Shown: positions 38,740 to 50,575, counted from the stretch's first letter. The stretch: DNA of 64,000 nt from Modestobacter versicolor (GCF_014195485.1 NZ_JACIBU010000001.1:2232001-2296000); one strand, 5' to 3'. Notes: generated from the letters alone by a model not told the origin. Made by a program: numbers and translations.

Positions 38740-40041
38740 GTGATCGCGCACGAGCTGATCCGCTTCCAGTCGCCCGCGCTGCCCAGCCTGCGCGAGGTCG
38801 AGCCCTGGTTCGCCGAGGCCGAGCGGCTGCGCTGGTTCTCCAACGGCGGCCCGTGCGTGGCCCGGCTGGAGCGCGCCTGCGCCGACCGCCTGGGCCTCCG
38901 GCACCCCGGGGTCGCGGTGAACAACGCGACGTCCGGCCTGATGGTGGCGCTGCGCGCGTGCCTCGGCACCCCGGAGGGTGAGCGCCGCCTGGTCGCCGTG
39001 CCCTCGTTCACCTTCCTCGCCAGCGTCAACGCGGTCGTCTGGGCCGGCTTCGAGCCGGTGTTCGTCGACATCGACCCCGCTGACTGGCTGCCCTCCGAGG
39101 CCTCGCTGGCCGAGCTCCAGGACCGCCGCGGCCAGCTGGCCGGGGTCCTGCAGTGCTCCACGTTCGGCACCGCTCCCAGCGCGGCCCGCCGGGCCTCGCT
39201 GGCCGCCGCGACGCTGGCCCTCGACGTGCCGGTCGTCGTCGACTCGGCGGCCGGCTTCGGTGCCGTCGACGAGGACGGCCGACCGCTCGGCGACCAGGGC
39301 GACGTGGAGGTCTTCAGCTTCCACGCGACCAAGCCCTTCGCGATCGGCGAGGGCGGCCTGGTCACCTCACGGTCCAGCGCCGTCCTGGACGCCGTCGCCG
39401 AGCTGATCAACTTCGGCTTCGACCAGACCCGCACCGTCACCGGGCACCTGGGGATCAACGGCAAGATGCCCGAGCTGTCGGCCGCGATGGGCCTGGCCGT
39501 GCTCGACGGCTTCGACCAGGTCCTCGCCCACCGGCGCGCCGCTGCTGCCTGGCTCCGGGAGGAGCTCGAGCCGGTCGGCGCCGCGTTCCAGGCGGGTTCT
39601 GCCGGTTCGACCTTCCAGTTCGTCCCGGTCGCCCTCCCCACGCCCGCGGCGCGCCAGCTGCTGCTGCAGAAGGCCCACGACGCGCGGGTCGAGGTGCGGT
39701 CCTACTTCGACCCGCCGATGCACCTGGTCCCGGCGCTCGCCGGCCACCCCACCGCGGGCGGCCTGCCGGTGACCGAGTCGCTGGCCCAGCGGATCACGGG
39801 CCTGCCGATGGCCAACGACCTCAGCGGGGCCTCCCTGGAGCGGATCCGGGACCTGGTGCTCAGTGTCACCACGACGGCGCCGCGGGCGGCCGGTCGCCGC
39901 GCTGCGCCGGAGCCGGCCACCCCGGACGCCGCCGCGGGGGCCGTGACCGTCGTCCCCCGGCCGCGGGACCCGGGCCGGGCGACGGGCGCCGTGGACCGCG
40001 CCGGAGCCGGCCCGGTGGCCGCTCCCCGACCGGTGCCGTGA
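38740..40041 (+). CDS. DegT/DnrJ/EryC1/StrS-family aminotransferase
   Basis: A 433-aa PLP-dependent aminotransferase of the sugar-aminating family. It shows NNATSGLMVALRACLGTPEG, SFTFLASVNAVVWAGFEPVF, the Asp in VVVDSAAGFGA and the PLP lysine in HATKPFAIGEGG (K198). Such enzymes aminate keto-sugars on nucleotide carriers for surface glycans or antibiotics. The C-terminal ~55 residues are Ala/Pro/Arg-rich and beyond the normal fold. Adjacent NeuD-like acetyltransferase and glycosyltransferases suggest amino-sugar glycan assembly. Confidence 0.9.
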   Translation: MIAHELIRFQSPALPSLREVEPWFAEAERLRWFSNGGPCVARLERACADRLGLRHPGVAVNNATSGLMVALRACLGTPEGERRLVAVPSFTFLASVNAVVWAGFEPVFVDIDPADWLPSEASLAELQDRRGQLAGVLQCSTFGTAPSAARRASLAAATLALDVPVVVDSAAGFGAVDEDGRPLGDQGDVEVFSFHATKPFAIGEGGLVTSRSSAVLDAVAELINFGFDQTRTVTGHLGINGKMPELSAAMGLAVLDGFDQVLAHRRAAAAWLREELEPVGAAFQAGSAGSTFQFVPVALPTPAARQLLLQKAHDARVEVRSYFDPPMHLVPALAGHPTAGGLPVTESLAQRITGLPMANDLSGASLERIRDLVLSVTTTAPRAAGRRAAPEPATPDAAAGAVTVVPRPRDPGRATGAVDRAGAGPVAAPRPVP

Positions 40042-40079
40042 GCCGAGCGCCGCTGGACGGCGTCAGCGCGGAGAGCTGC

Positions 40080-40724
40080 TCAGCCCCGGCCCAGCGGGCG
40101 GGCCGGGTTCCCGGCGACCGTGGTCCCCGGTGCGACGTCGTGCACGACCACCGCACCTGCGCCCACGACGGCGCCGCGACCGATCCGGCGTCCGGGCAGG
40201 ACGACCGCGCCGACCCCGAGGAACGCGTCGTCCTCGACCACCACCGCGCCCGCCAGCAGCACCCCGGGGCTCAGCGTGACGCGGTCACCGAGCCACCCGT
40301 CGTGGCTCACCTGGCAGCCGGTGTTGAGGTGGCAGTGCCGGCCGAGCGTCACGTTGGTGCTGACGTGGCTGCGCGGGAAGACGACCAGGCCCGGGGAGTC
40401 CCGCAGCACGTCGGGGACGGTGCTCAGCGGGCTCACCGCGCGGCCCGGCAGCAGCCCCCGTTCCTCGGCCATCGTCACGAACCGCCGCCGCAGCCCAGGG
40501 TCACCGACGGCCGGCAGGTAGTGCGTGGCGTCCGCCGGGAGGGCGTCGGCCACCTCGTAGCCGCGCTCCCGGACCAGGGCCGTCGCCGCGGCGGTGGTCA
40601 CGCCGGGCTCGGCGAAGACGGTGGTCCGACCCGGCGCCTGCCCGTCGGGGAGGGACTCCAGGACGTCGAGCACCTCGCGCGCGTGCCCGCCGGCACCCAT
40701 CACGACCAGTCGCTGCACTGCCAC
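40080..40724 (-). CDS. NeuD/PglD-like sugar O- or N-acetyltransferase
   Basis: A ~214-aa protein with an N-terminal Rossmann-like PglD_N domain (LVVMGAGGHAREVLDVLESL) and a C-terminal left-handed beta-helix of hexapeptide repeats (HVSTNVTLGRHCHLNTGCQV, then VTLSPGVLLAGAVVVED). It ends with VAGNPARPLGRG, usual for trimeric acyltransferases. The catalytic His is in CQVSHDGWLGD. Such enzymes acetylate sialic-acid-like or bacillosamine-type sugars. GTG at 40724 or 40718; no clear ribosome site. It converges with the aminotransferase gene. Confidence 0.88.
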   Translation of the reverse strand: MAVQRLVVMGAGGHAREVLDVLESLPDGQAPGRTTVFAEPGVTTAAATALVRERGYEVADALPADATHYLPAVGDPGLRRRFVTMAEERGLLPGRAVSPLSTVPDVLRDSPGLVVFPRSHVSTNVTLGRHCHLNTGCQVSHDGWLGDRVTLSPGVLLAGAVVVEDDAFLGVGAVVLPGRRIGRGAVVGAGAVVVHDVAPGTTVAGNPARPLGRG

Positions 40725-40882
40725 CCCACGGTCGTCCGATCGTCGCCCACCCTGCCGAGAGGGTATGGGCACACCGTGGCCGGTCCTCCCCCCGCCCGGG
40801 AGCACTCCCCGTGGCCGTGGCCGACCGACCACCACCACCGACCCGGCTGCACCGGCCGCGCGACGAGGAAGAAGCCCTGCTC

Positions 40883-43225
40883 GTGACAGATCCCCTGGTC
40901 AGCGTCCTGCTGCCGACGTACGACGGTGCGCGGTTCCTGCGCGCGGCGCTGCGGTCGGCGCTGGGGCAGTCCCACCGCGACATCGAGGTGCTGGTCGGTG
41001 ACGACGGGTCGACCGACGGCACCGCGCAGCTGCTGGCCGCGGTCGCCGCCGAGGACCCGCGGGTGCGGGTGCTGCGGTCCGACCCCGCCGTCGGCCCGCG
41101 GGAGGGCTCCCGCCGGCTGCTGGCCCAGGCGCGGGGGGAGCACGTCACGTACCTGCTGCCCGACGACGTGCTGGCCACCGACTGCGTGCGGGACCTGGTC
41201 CGCGGCCTGCAGCAGCACCCCGACGCCACGATGGCCTTCTCCCACCGGGTGCTCGTCGACGAGCACGGCAAGCCCGTGCCCGGCCACGAGTTCCCCCAGC
41301 TGCGCGACCGACCCGGGCTCGTCGACGGCCGGGAGCTGGGCGACCACGTGCTGGTCAGCTGCGACAACGTGATCGGCGAGTCGACCGCGGTGCTGTTCCG
41401 CCGCGCGGACGTCGCACCGGATGACCTGGGGCTGGTCGACGGGCGCCCCGTCGACGTCCTCGACGACGTCCAGTTGTGGCTGCAGCTGCTCGCCCGGGGC
41501 CCGGCGTTCTACAGCCCGCGCCCGCTGAGCCGCTCGCGCCAGCACCGCGGGCAGGACCCCCACGGCCCCCGGGACCTCGGCCGGGCCGAACGGGACTGGT
41601 CCCGGCTGGTCGACTGGGGCGCCCGCCACGGGTTCCTCGCCGGCGAGGGGCAGCACCGGCGGGCCCAGGCCACCGCGCTGCTGCAGGCGGCCCGCCGCCT
41701 CGACCAGCTGATCGGCACCGCGGAGCACGGTGCGGCGCTCGAGGCGGCGTTCCTGTCCACGGCCGCCCTCGTGGAGCTGACCCGGCCGGCGCCGGCGAGC
41801 CCGTCCGCCGGGCTGCCGGAGCGGGCCCACGGCGCGCTCGCCGAGGAGCGGCTCGCCCAGGAGCTCGACGTGTGGACCCGGGAGTACCCGGTGGCCCTGG
41901 CCGTGCCCGCGCTCGAGCCGGCCGAGGTCGACGCGACCGTGCAGGCGTTCCGCGAGATCCTGGCCGCCGGGGTCGCCCGGCTGGCCGTGGTGGCCGTCCC
42001 GCCGGCCGACCTGGAGCGGGCCGTCCCGCTGCTGGAGACGGCCCTGGCTGCCGGACCGGACATCGACGTGGAGCTGGTGCCCGCCGAGGACCCGGCGATG
42101 CTGTTCGCGGACCCCTGGCTGGCGGTGGCACGCCGCGGGGACCACTGGCACGAGGGGCGTGCGCTGGCGACGTGGGCGTTCGACCTCGGCGACGAGGCCA
42201 CCCCCGCCCCGGCCACTCCCGCCCCGGCGGCTCCGGAGCCGCCCGCCCTGACCCGCCTCCGTCTCCCGGAGTGCCGGGAGGTGCTCGCCGGGGTGCAGGA
42301 GCAGATCGGTGACCCCAGCGCCCGGTGGGCCGCCCTCGTCGAGGCGGAGTTCGAGCGGTCGGGGAGCCGGACCGGCCTGGTGTCCCGGCTGGACCAGACC
42401 TTCATCAACGACTTCGAGCGGCACCGAGCCGCCGTCCCCGCCGAGCGGCCGTACTTCACCGGCACCCTCGCCAGGGGCATCCAGTACCTGGGCGATGCCC
42501 GCGACTGGCCGTCGGCCCTGCACGCGGTCGACCCGGGGTGCAACAGCATCCTCATCGACGCGCTCCTCCAGGAGCTCTCCCGGCGTCCGGGGAACGTCGT
42601 CGACGTCGGCACCAACATCGGCGTGGTCGCGGCCAGCATGGCCGCGCACCTGGCGCCGACCTGGCAGGTCTTCGGCTTCGAACCGTCACCGGAGACCCTG
42701 CGGCTGGCCGCGTCGACGGTCGCGCTCAACGACGCGGCCAACGTGACCCTCTTCAACGCCGCGGCGAGCGACAGCGACGGGGTGCTCCTCTTCCACGCGA
42801 CGCCGGGCAACAGCGCCATCGCCTCCGCGCGACGGCACGCCTTCGGCCTGCTCAACGAGTGGCAGCAGGTCACCGTGCCGGCCGTCCGGCTGGACACCCT
42901 GCACGCGGCCGGCGAGCTCCCCGACGTCTCCCTCGTCAAGATCGACGTCGAGGGCCACGAGCCGAGCGTGCTCCGCGGCGCCCTGGAGTTCATCGCCGCG
43001 GCCCGACCCACGGTGGTCTACGAGTACACGCCGGCGGCCGCCGCCGACCACGGCTGGACGCAGGAGGAGTCGATCGCGCTGCTGAGCGGCGCCGGCGACT
43101 TCGAGTTCACCGCGCTCAGCGAGAGCGACGGCCGCGTCCTGCCGTTCCCGCTGCCCGCCGGCCACCACGGTCAGGTCAACGTCTTCGCCCGCCCCGTCCC
43201 CTCGAAAGGCGACCCCCGAGCATGA
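40883..43225 (+). CDS. Glycosyltransferase family 2 fused to FkbM-family methyltransferase
   Basis: A ~780-aa protein. Residues 1-~250 are a GT2 glycosyltransferase: PLVSVLLPTYDGARFLRAAL, VGDDGSTDGT (nucleotide-binding Asp) and LLPDDVLATD (DxD-type). A ~200-residue helical region follows with conserved RDWSRLVDWGARHGF and ELDVWTREYPVALA. Residues ~560-780 are an FkbM SAM-dependent methyltransferase with NVVDVGTNIGVVAASMAAHL, FGFEPSPET and VKIDVEGHEPSVLRGA. GTG 40883 is chosen over an upstream ATG-less extension. The stop overlaps the next gene by 4 bp. Its first ~450 residues are paralogous to the last third of the next protein. Confidence 0.9.
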   Translation: MTDPLVSVLLPTYDGARFLRAALRSALGQSHRDIEVLVGDDGSTDGTAQLLAAVAAEDPRVRVLRSDPAVGPREGSRRLLAQARGEHVTYLLPDDVLATDCVRDLVRGLQQHPDATMAFSHRVLVDEHGKPVPGHEFPQLRDRPGLVDGRELGDHVLVSCDNVIGESTAVLFRRADVAPDDLGLVDGRPVDVLDDVQLWLQLLARGPAFYSPRPLSRSRQHRGQDPHGPRDLGRAERDWSRLVDWGARHGFLAGEGQHRRAQATALLQAARRLDQLIGTAEHGAALEAAFLSTAALVELTRPAPASPSAGLPERAHGALAEERLAQELDVWTREYPVALAVPALEPAEVDATVQAFREILAAGVARLAVVAVPPADLERAVPLLETALAAGPDIDVELVPAEDPAMLFADPWLAVARRGDHWHEGRALATWAFDLGDEATPAPATPAPAAPEPPALTRLRLPECREVLAGVQEQIGDPSARWAALVEAEFERSGSRTGLVSRLDQTFINDFERHRAAVPAERPYFTGTLARGIQYLGDARDWPSALHAVDPGCNSILIDALLQELSRRPGNVVDVGTNIGVVAASMAAHLAPTWQVFGFEPSPETLRLAASTVALNDAANVTLFNAAASDSDGVLLFHATPGNSAIASARRHAFGLLNEWQQVTVPAVRLDTLHAAGELPDVSLVKIDVEGHEPSVLRGALEFIAAARPTVVYEYTPAAAADHGWTQEESIALLSGAGDFEFTALSESDGRVLPFPLPAGHHGQVNVFARPVPSKGDPRA

Positions 43226-46200
43226 CCGATCCCCGAGTGAGCGTGCTGCTGGTCACCGACGACCACGAGCGGGTCGTCGAACGGGCCCTCACCTCGATCG
43301 AGAGCCAGGTGCTCGACGAGGCCGTCGAGGTGGTCGTCGCCGACGACCACTCCGGCGACCGGACGCCGGCGGTCGTCGCGGCGTGGTCGGAGCGGGTGGA
43401 GCTGGAGGTGCGCGTCCTCGGCGGCGAGGTGCGTCTCGGCGCCCCCCTGAACCGCCACCGCGGGATCGCCGCCTGCCGGGGTCGGTACGTCGCCGTGCTC
43501 GAGGGGCACGACGAGTGGTCCTCTGCCGACGAGCTCCGGCTGCAGGTGCGCCTCCTGGACGAGCACCCGGAGCTGTCCATGGCCGCCGTCCGCACCGGTG
43601 CTCCGGCACCCGCCGGCGGCAGCCACGTCGAGCTGACCCGCGCGGACCTGCTGGCCGCCGGGGAGCGCGCGCTGGGCCCCGCCGTCTACCGGGCCGAGCT
43701 GCTCGAGCGGCTGGACCCTGCGGTCTTCGAGACCGCGGACCACCGCCGGCTGGTCGACGAGGCGATGGCCGAGCACGGGAACGTGGGCGTGCTCCTGCCG
43801 CCCGGCGCCCGGACCGGCGTGCCGACCCGGCACGACCACGCTGCGCAGGACGGGGCGCCCTCGGGTCGGCGCCGGGGGGTCGTCGTCATCGACGACCACT
43901 TCCCGACGAAGGGGACCGGCTTCCGCATCGCGGAGTACGACTGGATGCTGCGCCACGGCGTCGTCAGCGAGGTGATGACGACGGCCCAGCCGCTCGAGCC
44001 GCTCGTCGCCGAGTACGCGCTCCTCCACCCGGAGACGTCGCGGCAGATCTCGGCGTACGACCCGCGCCGGCTCGCCGGCTTCGAGTGCGCCTCGGTGATG
44101 TTCCTGAACAACGCGGCACGCTTCCTGGCCGACCTGGAGCGCAACGAGCTCCCGTTCGTCCTGACCCTGTACCCGGGGGGCGGCCTCAACCTCGGCGAGC
44201 CCGTGACGGAGCGGAAGCTGCGGCGGGTGCTCGCCTCTCCGCAGCTCCAGCACGTGATCACGACCCAGCCGCTGGTCACCGAGCTCGTGCGCACCACGGG
44301 CGGCGGAGCCGTGCCGGTCACCGAGGTGCTCGGCGTCACCGTCAACCCGAGCTACCTCACCCCCGGCCCAGGCCTGCGCACCGACTACTTCGGCAGCGGC
44401 AAGGAGCACCTGGACGTCTGCTTCGTGGCGCACCGCTACACCGCCGACGGCTCCGACAAGGGCTGGCCGGTGTTCCTGCAGTCGCTGAGCCTGCTCCGCG
44501 AGACCGGCGTCCCCGTCCGCGGCCACGTCGTCGGCGGGTTCGGCCGGGCCGACGTCGGCGCCGAGTTCGCGGACCTCGACCTGACGTTCGCGCCGGTGCT
44601 GAGCACACCGCAGCTGCGCGAGTTCTACCTGGGCATGGACGTCATCGTCTCCCCGACGGCCCCCGGTCGGCTCGCCCCCGGCAGCTTCGACGGGTTCCCC
44701 ACCGGGTCGTGCGTGGAGGCAGCGCTCTGCGGCGTGGCCCTGGTCGCCACCGACCCCATGGACCAGAACCGCCTCTACACCGACGGCCAGGACATCCACA
44801 TGCCGCGGGCGGACGCCACCGACGTGGTGCAGCGGGTCCTGGCCATGCTCGGTGAGCCCGACGGCGTGCGCCGCGTCGGGCAGGCCGGCCTGCGGACGAC
44901 GCGCCGGGCGTACGGCGTCGACGCGCAGCTGTCGAGCCGGCGGGCCGTCATCGAGGCCACGCGGGCGGCCGTGGCGGACCGACGCGACCGGGCACCCGCC
45001 CCGGCCCGCGAGCCCTTGGTCAGCATCCTGGTCCCGACCTACAACGGCGAGCGGTTCATCCGCGCTGCGCTGCGGTCCGCGCTCACCCAGAGCCACCGGA
45101 CGATCGAGGTGCTCGTCGGCGACGACGGCTCGACCGACAGCACCCCGGAGATCCTCGCCTCCGTCGCCGCGTCCGACCCCCGGGTCCGGGTCATCCGGCA
45201 CGAGACCAACGTCGGCGCCCTGGAGAACCCCCGGCGCCTGCTCGCCGAGGCGCGGGGCGAGTACGTCAAGTACCTGATGCACGACGACGTGCTCGCGACC
45301 GACTGCGTCCGCGTCCTCGTCCGGGGGATGCAGTCCTCGCCCGAGGTCGCGATGGCCTTCTCCCACCGTGCCCTCATCGACCAGGACGGACGCCGGGTGG
45401 CCGGTCACGAGTTCCCCAAGCTGCAGGACCGGCCGATGATCCTGGACGCCCGGAAGCTGGGCAGCCACGTGCTCCGCACGTGCACCAACGTCATCGGGGA
45501 GCCGACCACGGTCCTCTTCCGCCGGGACGACGTCCGGCCCGAGGACCTGTGGATGGTCGACGGACGCACCGTCGACGTGCTCAACGACGTCCAGCTGTGG
45601 CTCGGCCTGCTGGCGGTGGGCTCGGCCTGGTACACGCCGGAGACGCTCAGCCGCTTCCGTTGGCACCCGGGCCAGAACTCGCACAACCCCCGGTACGTCG
45701 GCCGTGCGGAGCGCGACTGGTCGCGGCTGGTCGACTGGGGGGCCCGGAACGGCTTCCTCCGTGAGGACGGCGAGGAGCACCGGGCGCAGGCGCGCGCGCT
45801 GTTGACCGCCGCCAACCGCGTGGCCCAGCTCGTCGACACCCCCGACTACGGGGCCGCCCTGGAGGCCGTCCACCTCTCCATCGCCCGGCTGACCGAGCTC
45901 GCCACCACGTCCCCGCCCGACCCCACCCGGCAGCTCACCGAGCGCGCCCACGCCCGGCCCGTCCTCGACCGGTTCACGCAGGAGCTCGACGTGTGGACCC
46001 GGGTCCACCCCTTCGCCCTGGCCTTCCCGGCGCTGGAGGAGGCGGAGGTCGCGGCCACCGTCCAGGCGCTCCGGGAGATCCGCCAGGCGCAGGTCGCGGA
46101 ACGGCTGCTGATCGCGGTCCGCAGCGACCAGGTGGAGCGGGCCACGCTGCTGGTCGAGCGGGCGCTGGCCCAGGGCCCGGACGTGGACCTGGAGCTGGTG

Positions 46201-46352
46201 CCGACCGACGGACCGCCCGCGACGCTGCTGCGCGGACCGTGGCTGGCCGTCGTCCGGCGCGGTGCCCGCTGGCACCAGGACCACGCCCAGGCGACATGGA
46301 CGGTCGAGCCGACGCGCAGATCCGTGGCCGAACGCAGTAGCGTGCTGAGCTG

Positions 46353-46353
<1 letters not shown>
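43222..46353 (+). CDS. Tri-domain glycosyltransferase (GT2-like / GT-B / GT2)
   Basis: A 1043-aa protein. Residues 1-~210 form a degenerate GT2 domain (RVSVLLVTDDHERVVERAL, VVADDHSGD). Residues ~215-590 are a GT-B-type domain (VVVIDDHFPTKGTGFRIAEY, FVAHRYTADGSDKGWPVFLQ, GSFDGFPTGSCVEAALCGV). Residues ~595-1043 are a complete GT2 module (PLVSILVPTYNGERFIRAAL, VGDDGSTDST, LMHDDVLATD) plus the helical tail, closely matching the first half of the preceding gene. Probably builds a surface or protein-linked glycan. Its stop overlaps the gltA start codon by one base. Confidence 0.9.
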
Positions 46354-47653
<1,300 letters not shown>

Positions 47654-47654
<1 letters not shown>

Positions 47655-47730
47655 ACGAAGGACCCCGCTGCCCCCCACCGCTCGCGAGCTCGCGGCGGGC
47701 CCCTGCAGCGGGGCCGTTCCAGCAAGTCAC
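47654..47730 (+). repeat. Dispersed stem-loop repeat, copy 3 (3' of gltA)
   Basis: Begins on the last base of the TAG stop with GACGAAGGACC. Outer arms CCCCGCTGC (47663-47671) and GCAGCGGGG (47705-47713) pair over 9 bp. The inner CGCGAGCTCGCG is itself a 12-bp palindrome. The downstream flank CCAGCAAGTCAC matches copy 1. Confidence 0.82.
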
Positions 47731-47766
47731 GAGGCCCCGCCGTCCACCCGGACGGCGGGGCCTCGT
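47729..47766 (+). terminator. Terminator downstream of gltA
   Basis: A 17-bp perfect stem (ACGAGGCCCCGCCGTCC and complement) with a 4-nt loop, followed by CGTGTCCG, so again a CGT-rich rather than T-rich tail. It follows directly on the dispersed repeat. Confidence 0.8.
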
Positions 47767-47920
47767 CGTGTCCGCACCCGCCTCCCCCCGATGGGGTGAG
47801 GCACACCCCCCGAACCGGTGACGGACCTACACCGGCCCCCCGGGCACGTCGATGGGATCAGGACACCGGCCGCCACCAGGCGTCCGGACCGATCCGAGCG
47901 ACGAGCCAGGGGGGACCACG

Positions 47921-49807
47921 GTGCCGGCACCACGCGCGCAGAGCACTGCGCCCCGGCCCCGTCCCCGCACCCGGACCGGTGCGACGCCGCCGGCCCGTCG
48001 TCCCGCGGCCGGCCGCAGCACGTCCACCGCGCGCCCCCGCCCACCGGCGAACGGCCGCCGTCCGGCGCCCCGGAAGGGCCGCCCGGCCCCGCGCACCCGC
48101 ACGCCCGGCGTCCTCCGGCACTGGGGACGGCGGCTCGCCGTCCTGGGCAGCTCGACGCTGGCGATCATCACCGTGCTGGCCGCCTTCGCGCAGCCGCCGA
48201 CGGAGGCCGGCCAGGTCCCGCAGCCGACCGATGCCACCGGCCAGGCGCAGACCACCGCCGCCACGCTGGCCGCCGCCACCACCCGCTACCGCGCCGCGCT
48301 CGCCGAGGCGACCGCCTTCCAGACCCAGGCGCAGCAGGCGCGGGACGCCGGGGCCACCGCGGTCGCCGCGGTGAGCGCCGACCGGGCCACCGTCGGCGCC
48401 TACGCCGACGCCGCCTACCGGCGCACCGCCGACGAGCGCTGGCCGCTGGCCCAGCTCTCCGTCCGCTCCCCCGGCTCGACCACCGACGTGCTGCACGCCC
48501 AGGGCCTCGCCGAGCAGCTGACCCGGGCGCAGGACGCCCAGGTGGCTCGCACCGCCACGGCCGCGGTCCGGGCCGCGCAGTTCACCGACGCCGCCCGGGA
48601 CGCCGAGTCCGCGGCCGCCGCAGCGCGCGCCGAGGCCGCCGCCGTCCTGGTGGAGGTGCGCGGCCTGGTCGCGACCCTCGACCCGACGGTCAGCGCCCAG
48701 TGGGCCGCCCTGGGCACCAGCCCGACCGCGACGGCCCAGCAGGAGCGCAACAGCGCGGCGCTGGCCGACTGGCAGGGCTACCTCGGCCTGCTCTCCGCCG
48801 CCGGCATCACCCCGCCGCCCGCGGCCGCGCTGCTGGACGCCGGCGCGCTCCCCGAGGGCCTGGCCCCGCTGCGCGACGGCACCGGCACGCCGATCGCCGG
48901 CGTGGCCACCGCCTTCGCCGGCGGGCGGCTGCTCACCGTGCTCCCCGCCGAGACCGTCGCCGCGGTCAGCGCCGCCTTCTCCCAGCTGGGCAAGCCCTAC
49001 CTGGTCGACCGGGACGGCCCTGACGGCTACAGCTGCGCCGGGCTGACCTCGACCGTCTGGACCCAGGCCGGCATCGGCCTGACCAGCGACCTGGCCCAGC
49101 AGTGGGCGCAGGGGACCCCGGTCCCGGTCGGCCAGCTGCAGGTGGGCGACCTGGTGTTCAGCACCGACCCGCGCACCGGCCTGGACGACGTCGGCCTCTA
49201 CCTCGGCGGCAGCAGCGTGCTGTCCGCGTCGGCCGACCGCTGGCAGGTCGCCGTCCGCGACGTGGTCGACCTGAGCGCCGCCGTCCGGGTCACCGTGCCC
49301 CCGGCGTCACCGGCCGCTCCCCCGGCCGCCGCCACCGGCGTGCCGCCGACCTGCAGCGCCCCGCTCCCCGCGCCCGGCACCACCGCCGGCCCGGTCAGCG
49401 GCGCCTGGGGCGGCTGGTCCAACGGCCAGATCCCCCGCGAGGAGCTGTGCTCCATCGGCGGCGGCCACCGGCTGCGCTGCGACGCCGCCGCGGCCTACAA
49501 CGCGATGTCGGCGGCGTACGCGGCCGCCTTCGGGACCCCGCTGTGCATCACCGACTCCTACCGCTCGCTGAGCGCGCAGGTCGACGCGCACCACCGCAAG
49601 CCTAGGATCACCGCCGTCCCCGGGACGTCGAACCACGGCTGGGCGCTGGCGGTCGACCTGTGCGGCGGGGTGAACGTGTTCGGCACCGCGCAGACCGCGT
49701 GGATGCAGGGCCACGCCGGCGACTACGGCTGGGTGCACCCGGACTGGGCGCAGGCCGACGGGCAGAACCCCGAGCCGTGGCACTGGGAGTACGGCAGCCT
49801 CACCTGA
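47921..49807 (+). CDS. Secreted NlpC/P60-like and M15 peptidase fusion
   Basis: A ~628-aa cell-wall protein. A long Arg/Pro-rich N-terminus leads to one membrane or signal helix (LAVLGSSTLAIITVLAAFAQ). An Ala-rich coiled coil follows (about 100-250), then an NlpC/P60-like domain (~345-430), and a C-terminal M15 D,D-carboxypeptidase-like domain with SYRSLSAQ, the zinc motif SNHGWALAVD and EPWHWEYG. The NlpC part keeps the Cys in YSCAGLTSTVW (about residue 372), but the His-containing HVAIYLG of active enzymes is DDVGLYLG, so this domain may be inactive. GTG 47921 has an AGGGGGGA ribosome site. Confidence 0.88.
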   Translation: MPAPRAQSTAPRPRPRTRTGATPPARRPAAGRSTSTARPRPPANGRRPAPRKGRPAPRTRTPGVLRHWGRRLAVLGSSTLAIITVLAAFAQPPTEAGQVPQPTDATGQAQTTAATLAAATTRYRAALAEATAFQTQAQQARDAGATAVAAVSADRATVGAYADAAYRRTADERWPLAQLSVRSPGSTTDVLHAQGLAEQLTRAQDAQVARTATAAVRAAQFTDAARDAESAAAAARAEAAAVLVEVRGLVATLDPTVSAQWAALGTSPTATAQQERNSAALADWQGYLGLLSAAGITPPPAAALLDAGALPEGLAPLRDGTGTPIAGVATAFAGGRLLTVLPAETVAAVSAAFSQLGKPYLVDRDGPDGYSCAGLTSTVWTQAGIGLTSDLAQQWAQGTPVPVGQLQVGDLVFSTDPRTGLDDVGLYLGGSSVLSASADRWQVAVRDVVDLSAAVRVTVPPASPAAPPAAATGVPPTCSAPLPAPGTTAGPVSGAWGGWSNGQIPREELCSIGGGHRLRCDAAAAYNAMSAAYAAAFGTPLCITDSYRSLSAQVDAHHRKPRITAVPGTSNHGWALAVDLCGGVNVFGTAQTAWMQGHAGDYGWVHPDWAQADGQNPEPWHWEYGSLT

Positions 49808-49816
49808 GGCAGGCGG

Positions 49817-50575
49817 TCAGGCCCAGCCGAGGTCGGCGACCGCGCGCCACGGCAGGGTCGCGCAGGCGTCGGTGGCCTCGGCCACCAGCCGGCGGGCCAC
49901 CGGCGCCTCGGCGCAGGCGACCGGGCGGTGCGGGGTGACCACCAGGTGGGCGTCGCGCAGCGGCAGGCCGCGGCGGGCGAGCTGGGCGAGCAGCGCCTCG
50001 GGCCGGACGAGCACGGCGCTGTCGATGCCGGCGGCGTCGGTGGAGGTCCACAAACCCACCGGGCCCTCGACCTGCAGCTCGCCTTCGACGACGGCGGCCC
50101 GGCCCAGCGCGGCGGAGCGGGTCTGGTGCACCGAGGGCAGGGTCGCGGTGCGCGAGGGCCGCCACGGGACGACGAGCGCGTCCCGCACGACGACGACGCG
50201 CCAGCCCAGCGTGGCCTGCCGGGTGTCGGTCCAGTCCAGGACGGCGATGCCCGAGGCGGCGGCGACGCGGTCGGGCACCGGGCGGCGGGCGAGCCACGCG
50301 GTCAGCGCGGTGCCCACCCCGTCGGAGGTGGCGGCGACCCGCGCGCGGGTCATCTCGACGGCCAGCTCGCCCAGCAGCACGCGGGTGCGGCGGCCGGTGT
50401 CGTCGAGCACCAGCATCGGGCCGCGCACGCCGTCCAGGACCGACAGCTCGACGTCGGGCCCCAGCCCGGCCGGGTCCAGCCGGTCGACGGCCGCGCGCAG
50501 GTCGGGGACCCGCACCTCGGACCGGTGCAGCCGCTGGAGCAGCCCGGCCGGGGCGCCGAAGAGCGCCTCGCTCAT
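49817..50575 (-). CDS. Protein of unknown function, 252 aa
   Basis: Starts MSEALFGAPAGLLQRLHRSE at ATG 50575, overlapping the stop of the 112-aa gene by 4 bp. The sequence is mixed alpha/beta, soluble, with beta-rich segments such as MLVLDDTGRRTRVLLGEL and WRVVVVRDALVVPWRPSR and a C-terminal VARRLVAEATDACATLP. No motif I recognise. Forms a two-gene unit downstream of the sigma-like gene on the same strand, but a hairpin terminator at 51091 separates them. It could belong functionally to that block or to the flagellar locus. Confidence 0.75.
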   Translation of the reverse strand: MSEALFGAPAGLLQRLHRSEVRVPDLRAAVDRLDPAGLGPDVELSVLDGVRGPMLVLDDTGRRTRVLLGELAVEMTRARVAATSDGVGTALTAWLARRPVPDRVAAASGIAVLDWTDTRQATLGWRVVVVRDALVVPWRPSRTATLPSVHQTRSAALGRAAVVEGELQVEGPVGLWTSTDAAGIDSAVLVRPEALLAQLARRGLPLRDAHLVVTPHRPVACAEAPVARRLVAEATDACATLPWRAVADLGWA

